Assembly: GCA_944382805.1 (NCBI GenBank)
Contig: CALWNS010000169.1
Coordinates: 1-6,316, forward strand
Length of the DNA: 6,316 bases
From: an uncultured Gemmiger sp.
GTDB taxonomy: Bacteria; Bacillota; Clostridia; Oscillospirales; Ruminococcaceae
Direction: 5' to 3'
Below, in pieces: positions 1-6,316 of this stretch (its first letter is position 1; each line of letters begins with the position of its first letter). The notes below the pieces were generated by a model. It worked only from the letters and a program-made list of their open reading frames with translations, had not been told where the DNA came from and ran no database searches. The position numbers and the translations under genes were made by a program.

Positions 1-1436
1 TCCGCCGGGCGGCTGCGGTCCGCCATGAACTGGGACATCAGCATCCGCGGCACATGGTTATAGAACTGGTCGCCCGCGTGGTCGTCCGCGTGGGGGCCAT
101 AGGCGACGGCGTGCTCCGCATAGCCCAAAAGGCGGGCCGCCACGGCCTGTGCGTTCTCTGCGCCGTAATATTCGGCCGCATAGCGGCGGGCGTGCGCGCC
201 GGCGTCCGCCGCCCCGTTTTGCCACAGTTCCGCAATAAAATCCAGCAGATAGCTGTGGGGCTTGATGTTGGAGCAGTTGATGAGCCAGAAATCGTCCACG
301 CCGCGCCCCAGCGCGTTCGTCAGCTCGCGGCGGACAAAGTCCTCGCTGTTCGGCAGCAGCGTAATATGGCTGGCCGCCTGCAGGTCGTAGAACGAGGCGT
401 GGTAGTACAGGCCGTGCGCCCCCGCATCGCCTGCCGGCGGCAGGGCCGGCACGCGGGGGGCGTTGTTGCCCTGGCGGCGGCTGACCATTTTACCGTAGCC
501 GTTGTCGGCCCAGATCTTAATAACGTCCGCCGGCAGGTCGAGATAGCCGTCGCGGTAGAGTTCCATCGTCTCCCCGTACAGGTTTGTGCAGCAGACGGCC
601 TGCGGGTCGCTTTGGCGGACCATGGCGTACTGTTCCCGCATCAGCGCGCTGATGAGCGCGCCGCGCTTGGCGGGGCTGTCGTACTGCGGGTCGTCCAGCC
701 AGAACGGGCGGTCGCCCTGCCCGCGGAAGCCGATGTTCCAGACCACGCGGTACGCTTTCTGCTCCTCGATGCCCTGCCGCCACAGCGCGCGGAATTTATC
801 CGCGTTTTTGTCAAAGGAGGGTTCCTCGCCGGGGTAGGCGCGCGCGAACATCTCGGCCCCCAGCGGTTCGGCGTGGTGGTGCGTCAGAATCAGCCCGCGC
901 CCGGCGGCCAGGCCGCGGTAGATTTTGGAATTTGTGTCCGTGCCGGGGATGACCAGATTCCCGCCCAGGCGCAGCAGCGTTTCAAACGCCATCTCCCACG
1001 GCAGGTCGGCGCGGCGCTCCACCTTCCAGTTCATGAGCAGCGTTTCATCGTTGATGAACCAGCCGCGGTAGCGCACCCGCGCGGGGCGGCTCTTGCAGGC
1101 AAACCCGGCGGGGATCTCCACTTCTTCTTTACACACGGGCCGCCAGTCGTTCCAGAACCAGAACGGCGGCACGCCGAGGAAGCGGCGGCTGATCTCGTAC
1201 AGGCCGTAGACAAAGCCCAGGTCGTCCGCGGCGGCGACGGTCAGGCAGGTTTCGTCGGCGGTCAGGCGGTAGCCTTCGGCGGAGAGGGCCGCCTCCGCGC
1301 GCAAGCGAATGCTGCCGCCCGCCGCGGCCCCGGCTTTCAGTACTTTGTGCAGGTCGCGCTGCAAGTCGGCAATGGCATGGGCAACGGGTTTTGCCGGATC
1401 TTCCGCCAGGATGCGGGTCATAGAGGTCAGTTTCAT
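1..1436 (-). CDS. GH115-like alpha-glucuronidase, C-terminus cut by window edge
   Basis: The frame is open from an ATG at 1436 to the left edge: 478 codons with no stop, so the C-terminal part is missing. AAAGGA (1446-1451) lies 9 nt before the ATG. The protein matches my memory of glycoside hydrolase family 115 (xylan alpha-1,2-glucuronidases): VYGLYEISRRFLGV at about residue 77, FWFWNDWRPV (92-101), YRGWFINDE (123-131), a His/Glu segment LTHHHAEP (184-191), NIGFRGQGD (234-242), LYGE (286-289), WADNGYG (309-315) and YYHASFYD (344-351). These are altered versions of the family blocks (typically YRG-FINDE, SHHEPM, GMRGDGDEPM, DDNWGN, YYHFDY), so this is a divergent member and its substrate is uncertain. 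Family members are roughly 800-1000 aa, so about half is visible. No signal peptide is seen, which suggests a cytoplasmic enzyme acting on imported oligosaccharides. It is the last visible gene of the araD operon, 54 bp after the DUF6171 gene. The family call is firm; glucuronidase activity is inferred. Confidence 0.85.
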   Translation of the reverse strand, partial: MKLTSMTRILAEDPAKPVAHAIADLQRDLHKVLKAGAAAGGSIRLRAEAALSAEGYRLTADETCLTVAAADDLGFVYGLYEISRRFLGVPPFWFWNDWRPVCKEEVEIPAGFACKSRPARVRYRGWFINDETLLMNWKVERRADLPWEMAFETLLRLGGNLVIPGTDTNSKIYRGLAAGRGLILTHHHAEPLGAEMFARAYPGEEPSFDKNADKFRALWRQGIEEQKAYRVVWNIGFRGQGDRPFWLDDPQYDSPAKRGALISALMREQYAMVRQSDPQAVCCTNLYGETMELYRDGYLDLPADVIKIWADNGYGKMVSRRQGNNAPRVPALPPAGDAGAHGLYYHASFYDLQAASHITLLPNSEDFVRRELTNALGRGVDDFWLINCSNIKPHSYLLDFIAELWQNGAADAGAHARRYAAEYYGAENAQAVAARLLGYAEHAVAYGPHADDHAGDQFYNHVPRMLMSQFMADRSRPA

Positions 1437-1490
1437 CGTCCAATATCCTTTATCGTTCCGGTAGCCGCAGGCCGGCCGCCGCGGCTGTTT

Positions 1491-1754
1491 TTACCACGCC
1501 GCCCGGGTCAGCGGGCAGTGCATATCCAGGCGGGCGGCGCGCATTTCGACATAGCAGCCGCAGGCTTTGCAGGTGGCGTTTTCCAGCTGTTCACAGGCGC
1601 GGCAGGCGGCCAGGCGGGCGGCATACGCCCCGTCCGGCGTGCGTTTGGCCGCGGGCAGGGTGCGGCGGTAGCGCAAAACGCTCTGGTAATAATCGTTCTC
1701 CCCCGCCATATCCTGCAAAAGGCAGCGGCGGCAGATGTGCTTTTGTTCTGCCAT
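1491..1754 (-). CDS. Small cysteine-rich DUF6171 family protein
   Basis: This 87-aa protein of unknown function starts MAEQKHICRRCLLQDM and ends CPLTRAAW. It has eight cysteines: a CxxC at 8/11, a CxxC at 51/54, a CxxCxC at 62/65/67 and a single Cys at 80. That spacing suggests a structural zinc-binding protein with two knuckles. The layout (CRRCLL, a central Tyr/Arg-rich helix, RLAACRAC, CGCYVEMRAA, CP...W) agrees with what I recall of DUF6171, a family common in Clostridia; the assignment is from memory. An upstream in-frame ATG at 1778 would add eight residues and overlap araD. I prefer 1754 because AAGGGG lies 6 nt before it. The gene begins 10 bp after the araD stop, so it is probably translationally linked to araD. 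It has no catalytic motif, signal peptide or membrane segment. Confidence 0.8.
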   Translation of the reverse strand: MAEQKHICRRCLLQDMAGENDYYQSVLRYRRTLPAAKRTPDGAYAARLAACRACEQLENATCKACGCYVEMRAARLDMHCPLTRAAW

Positions 1755-1760
1755 GGCGCG

Positions 1761-1766
1761 CCCCTT
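1761..1766 (-). promoter_or_regulatory. Ribosome binding site of the DUF6171 gene, overlapping the araD stop codon
   Basis: AAGGGG on the minus strand lies 6 nt before the ATG at 1754. Its first two bases are also the last two of the araD TAA stop (1765-1767). This decides the start of the small gene and suggests coupled translation of the two. Confidence 0.6.
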
Positions 1767-2475
1767 ACCGGCCGGCATGGCCCTGGCCGTAGTAGGCGCC
1801 CGGGCCGTGCTTGCGCAGGTAGTGCTTATCCTGCAAATACTGCGGCGCGGGCGCGGCGGCCGCGTCCACCTGGCGGGTGAGCAGCGCCATTTTGGCCACC
1901 TCCTCCAGCACGACAGCGTGGTAGACGGCCTGGGCCGGGTCCTTGCCCCAGGTAAAGGGGCCGTGGCTGTGGCAGATAACGCCCGGCACGGCCACCGGGT
2001 CCAGCGCGCGGGTGCGGAAGGTCTCGATGATGACCTTGCCGGTATTTTTCTCGTAGTCCTCCTCCAGCTCGGCCTGGCTCAGGTGCCGCGCGCAGGGGAT
2101 GGCGCCGTAAAAGTAATCGGCGTGGGTGGTGCCGTAGCAGGGGATGTCCTGGCCGGCCTGCGCCCAGGCCACCGCATAGGGGCTGTGGGTGTGTACGATG
2201 CCGCCCAGGGCGGGGAATTCGCGGTAGAGTTCCAGGTGGGTCTTGGTATCGGAGGAGGGGTTCAGTTCGCCCTCCACCACCTTGCCGGTCTCCAGGTCCA
2301 GCACCACCAGGTCGTCCGGCGTGAGGTCCTTGTACTCGACGCCGGAGGGTTTGATGACCATCAGGCCGCGGTCGCGGTCGACGCCGGAGACGTTGCCCCA
2401 GGTAAAGGTGACCAGGCCGTGTTTGGGCAGGTCCAGGTTGGCCTGCCAGACCAGTTTGCGCAGATGTTTAAGCAT
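1765..2475 (-). CDS. araD: L-ribulose-5-phosphate 4-epimerase AraD
   Basis: AraD is a class II aldolase-fold, Zn-dependent enzyme that converts L-ribulose-5-phosphate to D-xylulose-5-phosphate, the last step taking arabinose into the pentose phosphate pathway. The 236-aa product aligns closely with E. coli AraD (231 aa) and keeps its numbering: metal-site residues Asp76, His95, His97 and His171, plus Asp120 and Tyr229 assigned to catalysis, are all present. Other matching blocks are LVTFTWGNVS (21-30), IKPSGVEY (41-48), GIVHTHS (92-98), GTTHADYFYG (115-124), HSHGPFTWGK (169-178) and DKHYLRKHG (216-224). The start at 2475 is supported by GGGAGG (2483-2488), 7 nt upstream; the frame stays open to 2592, but that upstream part resembles no AraD. 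It is the first gene of the leftward operon, followed by the DUF6171 and GH115-like genes. The cytoplasmic location and the pairing with an arabinofuranosidase fit arabinose use. Confidence 0.97.
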   Translation of the reverse strand: MLKHLRKLVWQANLDLPKHGLVTFTWGNVSGVDRDRGLMVIKPSGVEYKDLTPDDLVVLDLETGKVVEGELNPSSDTKTHLELYREFPALGGIVHTHSPYAVAWAQAGQDIPCYGTTHADYFYGAIPCARHLSQAELEEDYEKNTGKVIIETFRTRALDPVAVPGVICHSHGPFTWGKDPAQAVYHAVVLEEVAKMALLTRQVDAAAAPAPQYLQDKHYLRKHGPGAYYGQGHAGR

Positions 2476-2518
2476 ATGTATTCCTCCCTTTTGCGGTATG
2501 CGGCGTTTGGTTACGCAC

Positions 2519-2548
2519 ATTGTAGCGCATTGCGGCGGCAAATGCCAG
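2519..2548 (-). promoter_or_regulatory. Candidate sigma-A promoter of the araD operon
   Basis: On the minus strand a TACAAT -10 box (2524 to 2519) follows CTGGCA (2548 to 2543), a 4/6 match to the -35 consensus, with an 18-bp spacer. Transcription would start near 2512, giving a leader of about 37 nt. The -10 box is good and the -35 is weak, which would fit a regulated promoter. Confidence 0.55.
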
Positions 2549-2560
2549 CCCGCAGGCTGG
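2545..2560. repeat. Inverted repeat at the araD -35 region, candidate operator
   Basis: CCAGCC and GGCTGG are perfect 6-bp arms around a 4-bp centre, CGCA. The left arm overlaps the proposed araD -35 box, so a repressor bound here could block that promoter. It could also be a transcript hairpin if transcription starts further upstream. It does not resemble the Bacillus AraR site that I remember. No regulator is encoded in the window. Confidence 0.4.
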
Positions 2561-2566
2561 AAATTT

Positions 2567-2597
2567 GTTTTTTTCTCTATCCTTTTGAACAAAAAAC
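2567..2597. repeat. AT-rich patch with an A/T inverted repeat between the divergent promoters
   Basis: GTTTTTT (2567-2573) and AAAAAAC (2591-2597) are 7-bp inverted arms separated by 17 nt. They sit in a patch (about 2561-2597) that is far more AT-rich than its surroundings. The patch lies upstream of the promoters on both strands, so it could serve as an UP element or a regulator site. Homopolymer arms also arise easily by chance. Confidence 0.35.
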
Positions 2598-2610
2598 GGC
2601 GCTTTGCACC

Positions 2611-2639
2611 TTGCTTTCCCCCGGGGCGGCCCGTATAAT
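2611..2639 (+). promoter_or_regulatory. Sigma-A promoter of the GH51 gene
   Basis: A perfect TATAAT (2634-2639) follows TTGCTT (2611-2616) with a 17-bp spacer. Transcription would start near 2646, giving a leader of about 47 nt that contains the strong ribosome binding site AAGGAGGT (2677-2684). Confidence 0.75.
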
Positions 2640-2692
2640 GGGGTCAAAAAGGCAGCCGCGCGCTGCGCCCATGCACAAGGAGGTCTATTTTT

Positions 2693-4156
<1,464 letters not shown>

Positions 4157-4184
4157 CGGCCCGGTTTTTGGCAGACAAACAGCA

Positions 4185-4228
4185 AAAAGCGGCTGTAGAG
4201 GCATTGGCCTGTACAGCCGCTTTTGTTT
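4185..4228. terminator. Bidirectional intrinsic terminator between the GH51 and DJ-1/PfpI genes
   Basis: A perfect 13-bp stem (AAAAGCGGCTGTA at 4185-4197 with its complement at 4212-4224) continues past one G/G mismatch into a 4-bp stem (AGGC/GCCT) capped by ATTG. It is followed by TTTTGTTTG on the plus strand; the AAAAA at 4184-4188 gives a T-run on the minus strand. It can therefore end both convergent transcripts. Confidence 0.9.
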
Positions 4229-4292
4229 GTACCTGTCGGTTTTTGCAAGCCCCGGCAGCCCCTACAGGTCGCGGGGAAGCACGGGCTGCGGC

Positions 4293-4850
4293 TTAATAGC
4301 GGTAGACGATGGCGTTTTTGACCTTGTCGGCCGCGGGCTGGCCGGCCAGGCGGGCGGCCAGGGCCAGGGCGAACGGGATGGCCGCGCCCAGCGCTTCGCC
4401 GGTGACGATGTTGCCGTCCACGCTCAGCGGCAGGCCGGTGTATTCGGCCCCGGCGGCGGTCAGGTCGGCGTCCATGCCGGGGTACACGGTCGCCCGCTTG
4501 CCCGCCAGCACGCCGAAGGCGGCCAGCGCCGTGGGCGCGGCGCAGATGGCGGCCACCAGCTTGCCGGCGGCGGCAAATTCGCAGCAGGTGCGGCGCACGG
4601 TGGCGTCGGCTTTCAGGTTGTCCACCCCCGGCAAGCCGCCGGGCAGGATCACCGCGTCAAAGGCGGCGTAGTCCAGTTCCTCGGCCAGGGCGTCGGCCAC
4701 CACGTTCACCTGCCGGGCCGAGCGCACCACGCGCGCGCCGCCCACGGCGGCGATGGTCACCTCGACCCCGGCGCGGCGCAGGATGTCCACGCACAGCAGG
4801 CCCTCGCATTCCTCCAGGCCCTGGGCAAAAAAGATCACAGCTTTGCTCAT
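4293..4850 (-). CDS. DJ-1/PfpI (ThiJ/YajL-like) family protein
   Basis: This 185-aa single-domain protein has the class I glutamine-amidotransferase-like fold of the DJ-1/YajL family. Characterised members are reported as protein or methylglyoxal deglycases, chaperones or oxidative-stress proteins. Visible features are Glu16 in GLEECEGLLCVDILRRAG (11-28), the turn VILPGG (67-72), and the nucleophile elbow AICAAP (101-106) with Cys103 as the reactive cysteine. TVYPGMD (121-127) replaces the His-containing strand of human DJ-1, as in bacterial YajL-type proteins. The C-terminal block NIVTGEALGAAIPFALALA is typical. The frame is open up to 4925, but the start at 4850 is fixed by AAAGGAG (4859-4865), 8 nt upstream, and by the family N-terminus MSKAVIFFAQG. 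It is cytoplasmic and monocistronic, between its promoter at 4890 and the terminator at 4185. The exact substrate is unknown. Confidence 0.92.
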   Translation of the reverse strand: MSKAVIFFAQGLEECEGLLCVDILRRAGVEVTIAAVGGARVVRSARQVNVVADALAEELDYAAFDAVILPGGLPGVDNLKADATVRRTCCEFAAAGKLVAAICAAPTALAAFGVLAGKRATVYPGMDADLTAAGAEYTGLPLSVDGNIVTGEALGAAIPFALALAARLAGQPAADKVKNAIVYRY

Positions 4851-4889
4851 ATCGTTCTCTCCTTTTTTTGCGGGTTGCGGGTTAGCTTT

Positions 4890-4918
4890 ATTGTACCGCA
4901 TCCGCGCCGCGGGCGCAA
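4890..4918 (-). promoter_or_regulatory. Sigma-A promoter of the DJ-1/PfpI gene
   Basis: On the minus strand TTGCGC (4918 to 4913) and TACAAT (4895 to 4890) are separated by 17 bp. Transcription would start near 4883, giving a leader of about 33 nt. The leader holds a short direct repeat of TTGCGGG on the opposite strand (about 4868-4881). Confidence 0.65.
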
Positions 4919-4955
4919 GCGTCACGCCGGGGCCGGGGGCCGCATACCATGGGGC

Positions 4956-4964
4956 AAGGGAGGG
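4956..4964 (+). promoter_or_regulatory. Ribosome binding site that decides the M23 start
   Basis: AAGGGAGGG ends 8 nt before the ATG at 4973. The alternative in-frame ATG at 4949 has no such site in front of it. I could not find a convincing plus-strand promoter in 4851-4955. Confidence 0.6.
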
Positions 4965-4972
4965 ATGGCCCC

Positions 4973-5713
4973 ATGAGGTTGGCAGACGGGACGGTGCTGC
5001 TGGGCTGGCCGCTGGCGCAGCACACGGTGACGGCCGGCAACTATTACAACGACGGCAGCGCGCACAACGCCATCGACCTGCGCGCCGCCGCGGGCACGCC
5101 GGCGTATGCGGCGGAGGACGGCCCCGTGGACTGGGTGCAGGCCTGGGACGGGCGCACGACCACCGGCGTACAGAGCTACGGCAACGCGGTGCGCATCCGC
5201 CACGCCGATGCCGGCGGCAAAAGCCTGCAAACGCGGTACGCGCACCTTTCGCAGGTGCTGGTGCGGCCGGGCGACGCGGTAAAAGCCGGGCAGCTGATCG
5301 GCTACAGCGGGCAGAGCGGCAACGTGACCGCGCCGCACCTGCACTTTGAGGTGATCTTGGACGGCGTGCGGCGCAACCCGCTGGTCTGGCTGGACGACGA
5401 CTTTACCACCGCCTCCCCCGCCGTGTACACCTATGCCGCGGGCGAAGGCCCGGTGGCGCGGCCCGCGCAGCAGCCGGCGGCGCTGCAGCGGGTGGTGATC
5501 GGGCCGGTGACGGCGGGCGACGCGGACATTTTGCAAAAATTTGCCGCCTGGCTGGGGCTGGACGCGCGCGGCCTGGTACGGCGGGAGGACGCCGGCAGCG
5601 GCGCCCGCGTGGTGCTGGGGCCGCTGAGCGCCGGGGATGTGCGCATGACGGTGGAGCTGGCGGATTACCTGGGCCTTACGCAGGCCGGGCTGGTCAAGGT
5701 GGAGGCGGCGTAG
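4973..5713 (+). CDS. M23 (LytM-type) metallopeptidase with duplicated C-terminal repeat
   Basis: This 246-aa protein has a complete M23 zinc endopeptidase domain (about residues 10-140), a family that cuts peptide bridges in peptidoglycan. Zinc ligands are His31 and Asp35 (HNAID) and His124; the catalytic-site histidines His91 (YAHLS) and His122 (PHLHFEV) are also present, so it should be active. Other typical blocks are GTPAYAAEDG (41-50), YGNAVRIRH (69-77) and VKAGQLIGYSGQSGNV (103-118). A Pro/Ala-rich linker (about 155-171) leads to two tandem 36-residue repeats (172-207 and 211-246), each beginning RVV-GP--AGD. Similar GP-x-x-GD repeats occur, from memory, at the ends of clostridial and phage lysins, so a cell-wall-binding role is possible. 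No signal peptide or membrane helix is present, even with the upstream ATG at 4949. Export by a holin or lysis, or a prophage remnant, would explain that. Its neighbours are unrelated and no phage genes are seen. The start follows the ribosome binding site at 4956. Confidence 0.88.
   Translation: MRLADGTVLLGWPLAQHTVTAGNYYNDGSAHNAIDLRAAAGTPAYAAEDGPVDWVQAWDGRTTTGVQSYGNAVRIRHADAGGKSLQTRYAHLSQVLVRPGDAVKAGQLIGYSGQSGNVTAPHLHFEVILDGVRRNPLVWLDDDFTTASPAVYTYAAGEGPVARPAQQPAALQRVVIGPVTAGDADILQKFAAWLGLDARGLVRREDAGSGARVVLGPLSAGDVRMTVELADYLGLTQAGLVKVEAA
5486..5710 (+). repeat. Two tandem 36-residue repeats in the M23 protein
   Basis: Residues 172-207 and 211-246 (DNA 5486-5593 and 5603-5710) align without gaps, with 17 of 36 identical by my count, including R-V-V, G-P, A-G-D, L-G-L and G-L-V. 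The DNA copies differ clearly, so the duplication is old rather than recent. Each unit looks like a small beta-alpha module, comparable to SPOR-like halves. Confidence 0.75.
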
Positions 5714-5725
5714 CCCGCCGCGCAA

Positions 5726-5765
5726 AGCAAAAAGGAGCGGACAAAGCCGCTCCTTTGCTGTTTTT
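5726..5765. terminator. Bidirectional intrinsic terminator between the M23 and ABC ATPase genes
   Basis: The 10-bp stem AAAGGAGCGG (5731-5740) pairs with 5747-5756 around the loop ACAAAG. Beyond a two-base bulge, AGC (5726-5728) pairs with GCT (5757-5759). A T-run follows at 5761-5765, and the A-run at 5729-5733 serves the minus strand. It lies 12 bp after the M23 stop and just past the end of the ABC gene. Confidence 0.88.
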
Positions 5766-5771
5766 CCGTGG

Positions 5772-6316
5772 TCACAGCACCTTGGACAGGAAACTGCGCA
5801 GGCGCTCGTTTTCGATGTTTTGGAAGAATTCCTGCGGCGGTTTGTCGACCTTGACCACGCCTTCGTCGATAAAGATCACACGGTTGGCCACCTCGCGGGC
5901 AAAGCCCATCTCGTGGGTGACGACCACCATCGTCATGCCGCCGTGGGCCAGCTCCTTCATCAGTTCCAGCACCTCGCCCACCATTTCGGGGTCGAGCGCG
6001 CTGGTCGGTTCGTCAAACAGCAGCACGTCCGGGTTCATGGCCAGCGCCCGCACAATGGCGATGCGCTGCTTCTGCCCGCCGCAAAGCATATTGGGGTAGG
6101 CGTCGGCCTTATCGGCCAGGCCGATGCGCTCCAGCAGTTCCATGGCCTTGGCGTCGGCTTCGGCCTGGGTCATGCGCTTGAGGTGTACGGGGGCCAGCGT
6201 GATGTTGCGCTTGACCGTCAGGTGCGGGAACAGGTTGAAGTGCTGGAACACCATGCCCATGCGCGCGCGCATGGCGTCGATGTCCTTTTCGGTCACTTCC
6301 TGCCCGTCCAGCGTGA
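5772..6316 (-). CDS. Polar amino-acid ABC transporter ATP-binding protein (GlnQ type), N-terminus outside window
   Basis: The visible 180 residues are the C-terminal three quarters of an ATPase that powers uptake of a polar amino acid at the cytoplasmic face of a permease. The frame continues through the right edge (TLDGQEVTEKD...), so the GTG at 6296 is an internal valine codon and not a start. Walker A lies beyond the window. Visible blocks are the Q-loop MVFQHFNLFPHLTV (Gln24), a signature reading LCGGQ (77-81) followed by KQRIAIVRAL, Walker B VLLFDE (97-102, Glu102), D-loop SALD and H-loop VVVTHEM (His134). The FQHFNLFPH block and ERLRSFLSKVL tail are typical of the GlnQ/HisP/ArtP subfamily. 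The signature serine is replaced by cysteine (TGC, 6081-6083). The permease and binding-protein genes would be expected upstream on this strand. Family confidence is high; which amino acid it carries cannot be told. Confidence 0.93.
   Translation of the reverse strand, partial: TLDGQEVTEKDIDAMRARMGMVFQHFNLFPHLTVKRNITLAPVHLKRMTQAEADAKAMELLERIGLADKADAYPNMLCGGQKQRIAIVRALAMNPDVLLFDEPTSALDPEMVGEVLELMKELAHGGMTMVVVTHEMGFAREVANRVIFIDEGVVKVDKPPQEFFQNIENERLRSFLSKVL

Noticed and set aside
54..1880. A 608-codon open frame on the plus strand opposite the GH115-like, DUF6171 and araD genes
   Set aside because: It is the antisense shadow of GC-rich codons. Its translation is low-complexity Ala/Val/Gly/Arg with no family match, and it crosses three well-supported minus-strand genes with their own ribosome binding sites.
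2476..2592. A 39-residue N-terminal extension of AraD
   Set aside because: AraD proteins begin at the equivalent of Met 2475, which has a strong ribosome binding site 7 nt upstream; the extension also covers the proposed promoter.
4255..4289. Inverted repeat GCAGCCC / GGGCTGC after the DJ-1/PfpI stop, considered as its terminator
   Set aside because: The loop is 21 nt and no T-run follows on the minus strand; the hairpin at 4185-4228 is a much better terminator.
4868..4896. Possible plus-strand promoter for the M23 gene (TTGCGG then TTGTAC at 17 bp)
   Set aside because: The -10 box is poor and the same bases carry the better minus-strand promoter of the DJ-1/PfpI gene.
4922..5725. A 267-codon minus-strand frame opposite the M23 gene
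   Set aside because: Shadow translation with biased composition; the plus-strand frame holds all M23 active-site residues.

Overview
The window is GC-rich and gene-dense. It most likely comes from a gut Clostridia bacterium of the Oscillospiraceae/Ruminococcaceae type (Faecalibacterium, Gemmiger or Subdoligranulum-like). This is inferred from base composition, strong AAGGAGG-type ribosome binding sites, the DUF6171 protein and the style of the amino-acid ABC ATPase; no rRNA or other taxonomic marker is present. Six genes are recognised. Two run off the window edges: the GH115-like gene at the left and the ABC ATPase at the right. No gene-free stretch exceeds 300 bases, and I see no tRNA, rRNA, CRISPR array or insertion sequence.

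Positions 1-2692 and 2693-4156 form a divergent hemicellulose/arabinose locus. Leftward (minus strand) run araD (L-ribulose-5-phosphate 4-epimerase), a small eight-cysteine DUF6171 protein, and a GH115-like alpha-glucuronidase that is truncated by the window edge. These three are closely spaced and look like one operon. Rightward runs a GH51 alpha-L-arabinofuranosidase. The 217-bp region between araD and the GH51 gene carries a promoter candidate on each strand, an AT-rich patch and two inverted repeats that could be operators. None of the proteins has a visible signal peptide, so the likely scheme is import of (glucurono)arabino-xylo-oligosaccharides, removal of arabinose (GH51) and possibly uronic acid (GH115) in the cytoplasm, and passage of arabinose through AraD to xylulose-5-phosphate. 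AraA, AraB, a transporter and a regulator are not in the window.

Positions 4157-5771 hold a bidirectional terminator, a leftward DJ-1/PfpI family gene with its own promoter, and a rightward M23 metallopeptidase with a duplicated C-terminal repeat and no signal peptide. A second bidirectional terminator separates the M23 gene from the convergent ABC ATPase. Positions 5772-6316 hold the C-terminal part of a polar amino-acid ABC transporter ATPase. Its signature motif reads LCGGQ instead of LSGGQ.

Most of the window is ordinary metabolism. The points worth a second look are the divergent GH115-like enzyme, the DUF6171 gene inside the sugar operon, the M23 protein architecture, and the altered ABC signature.
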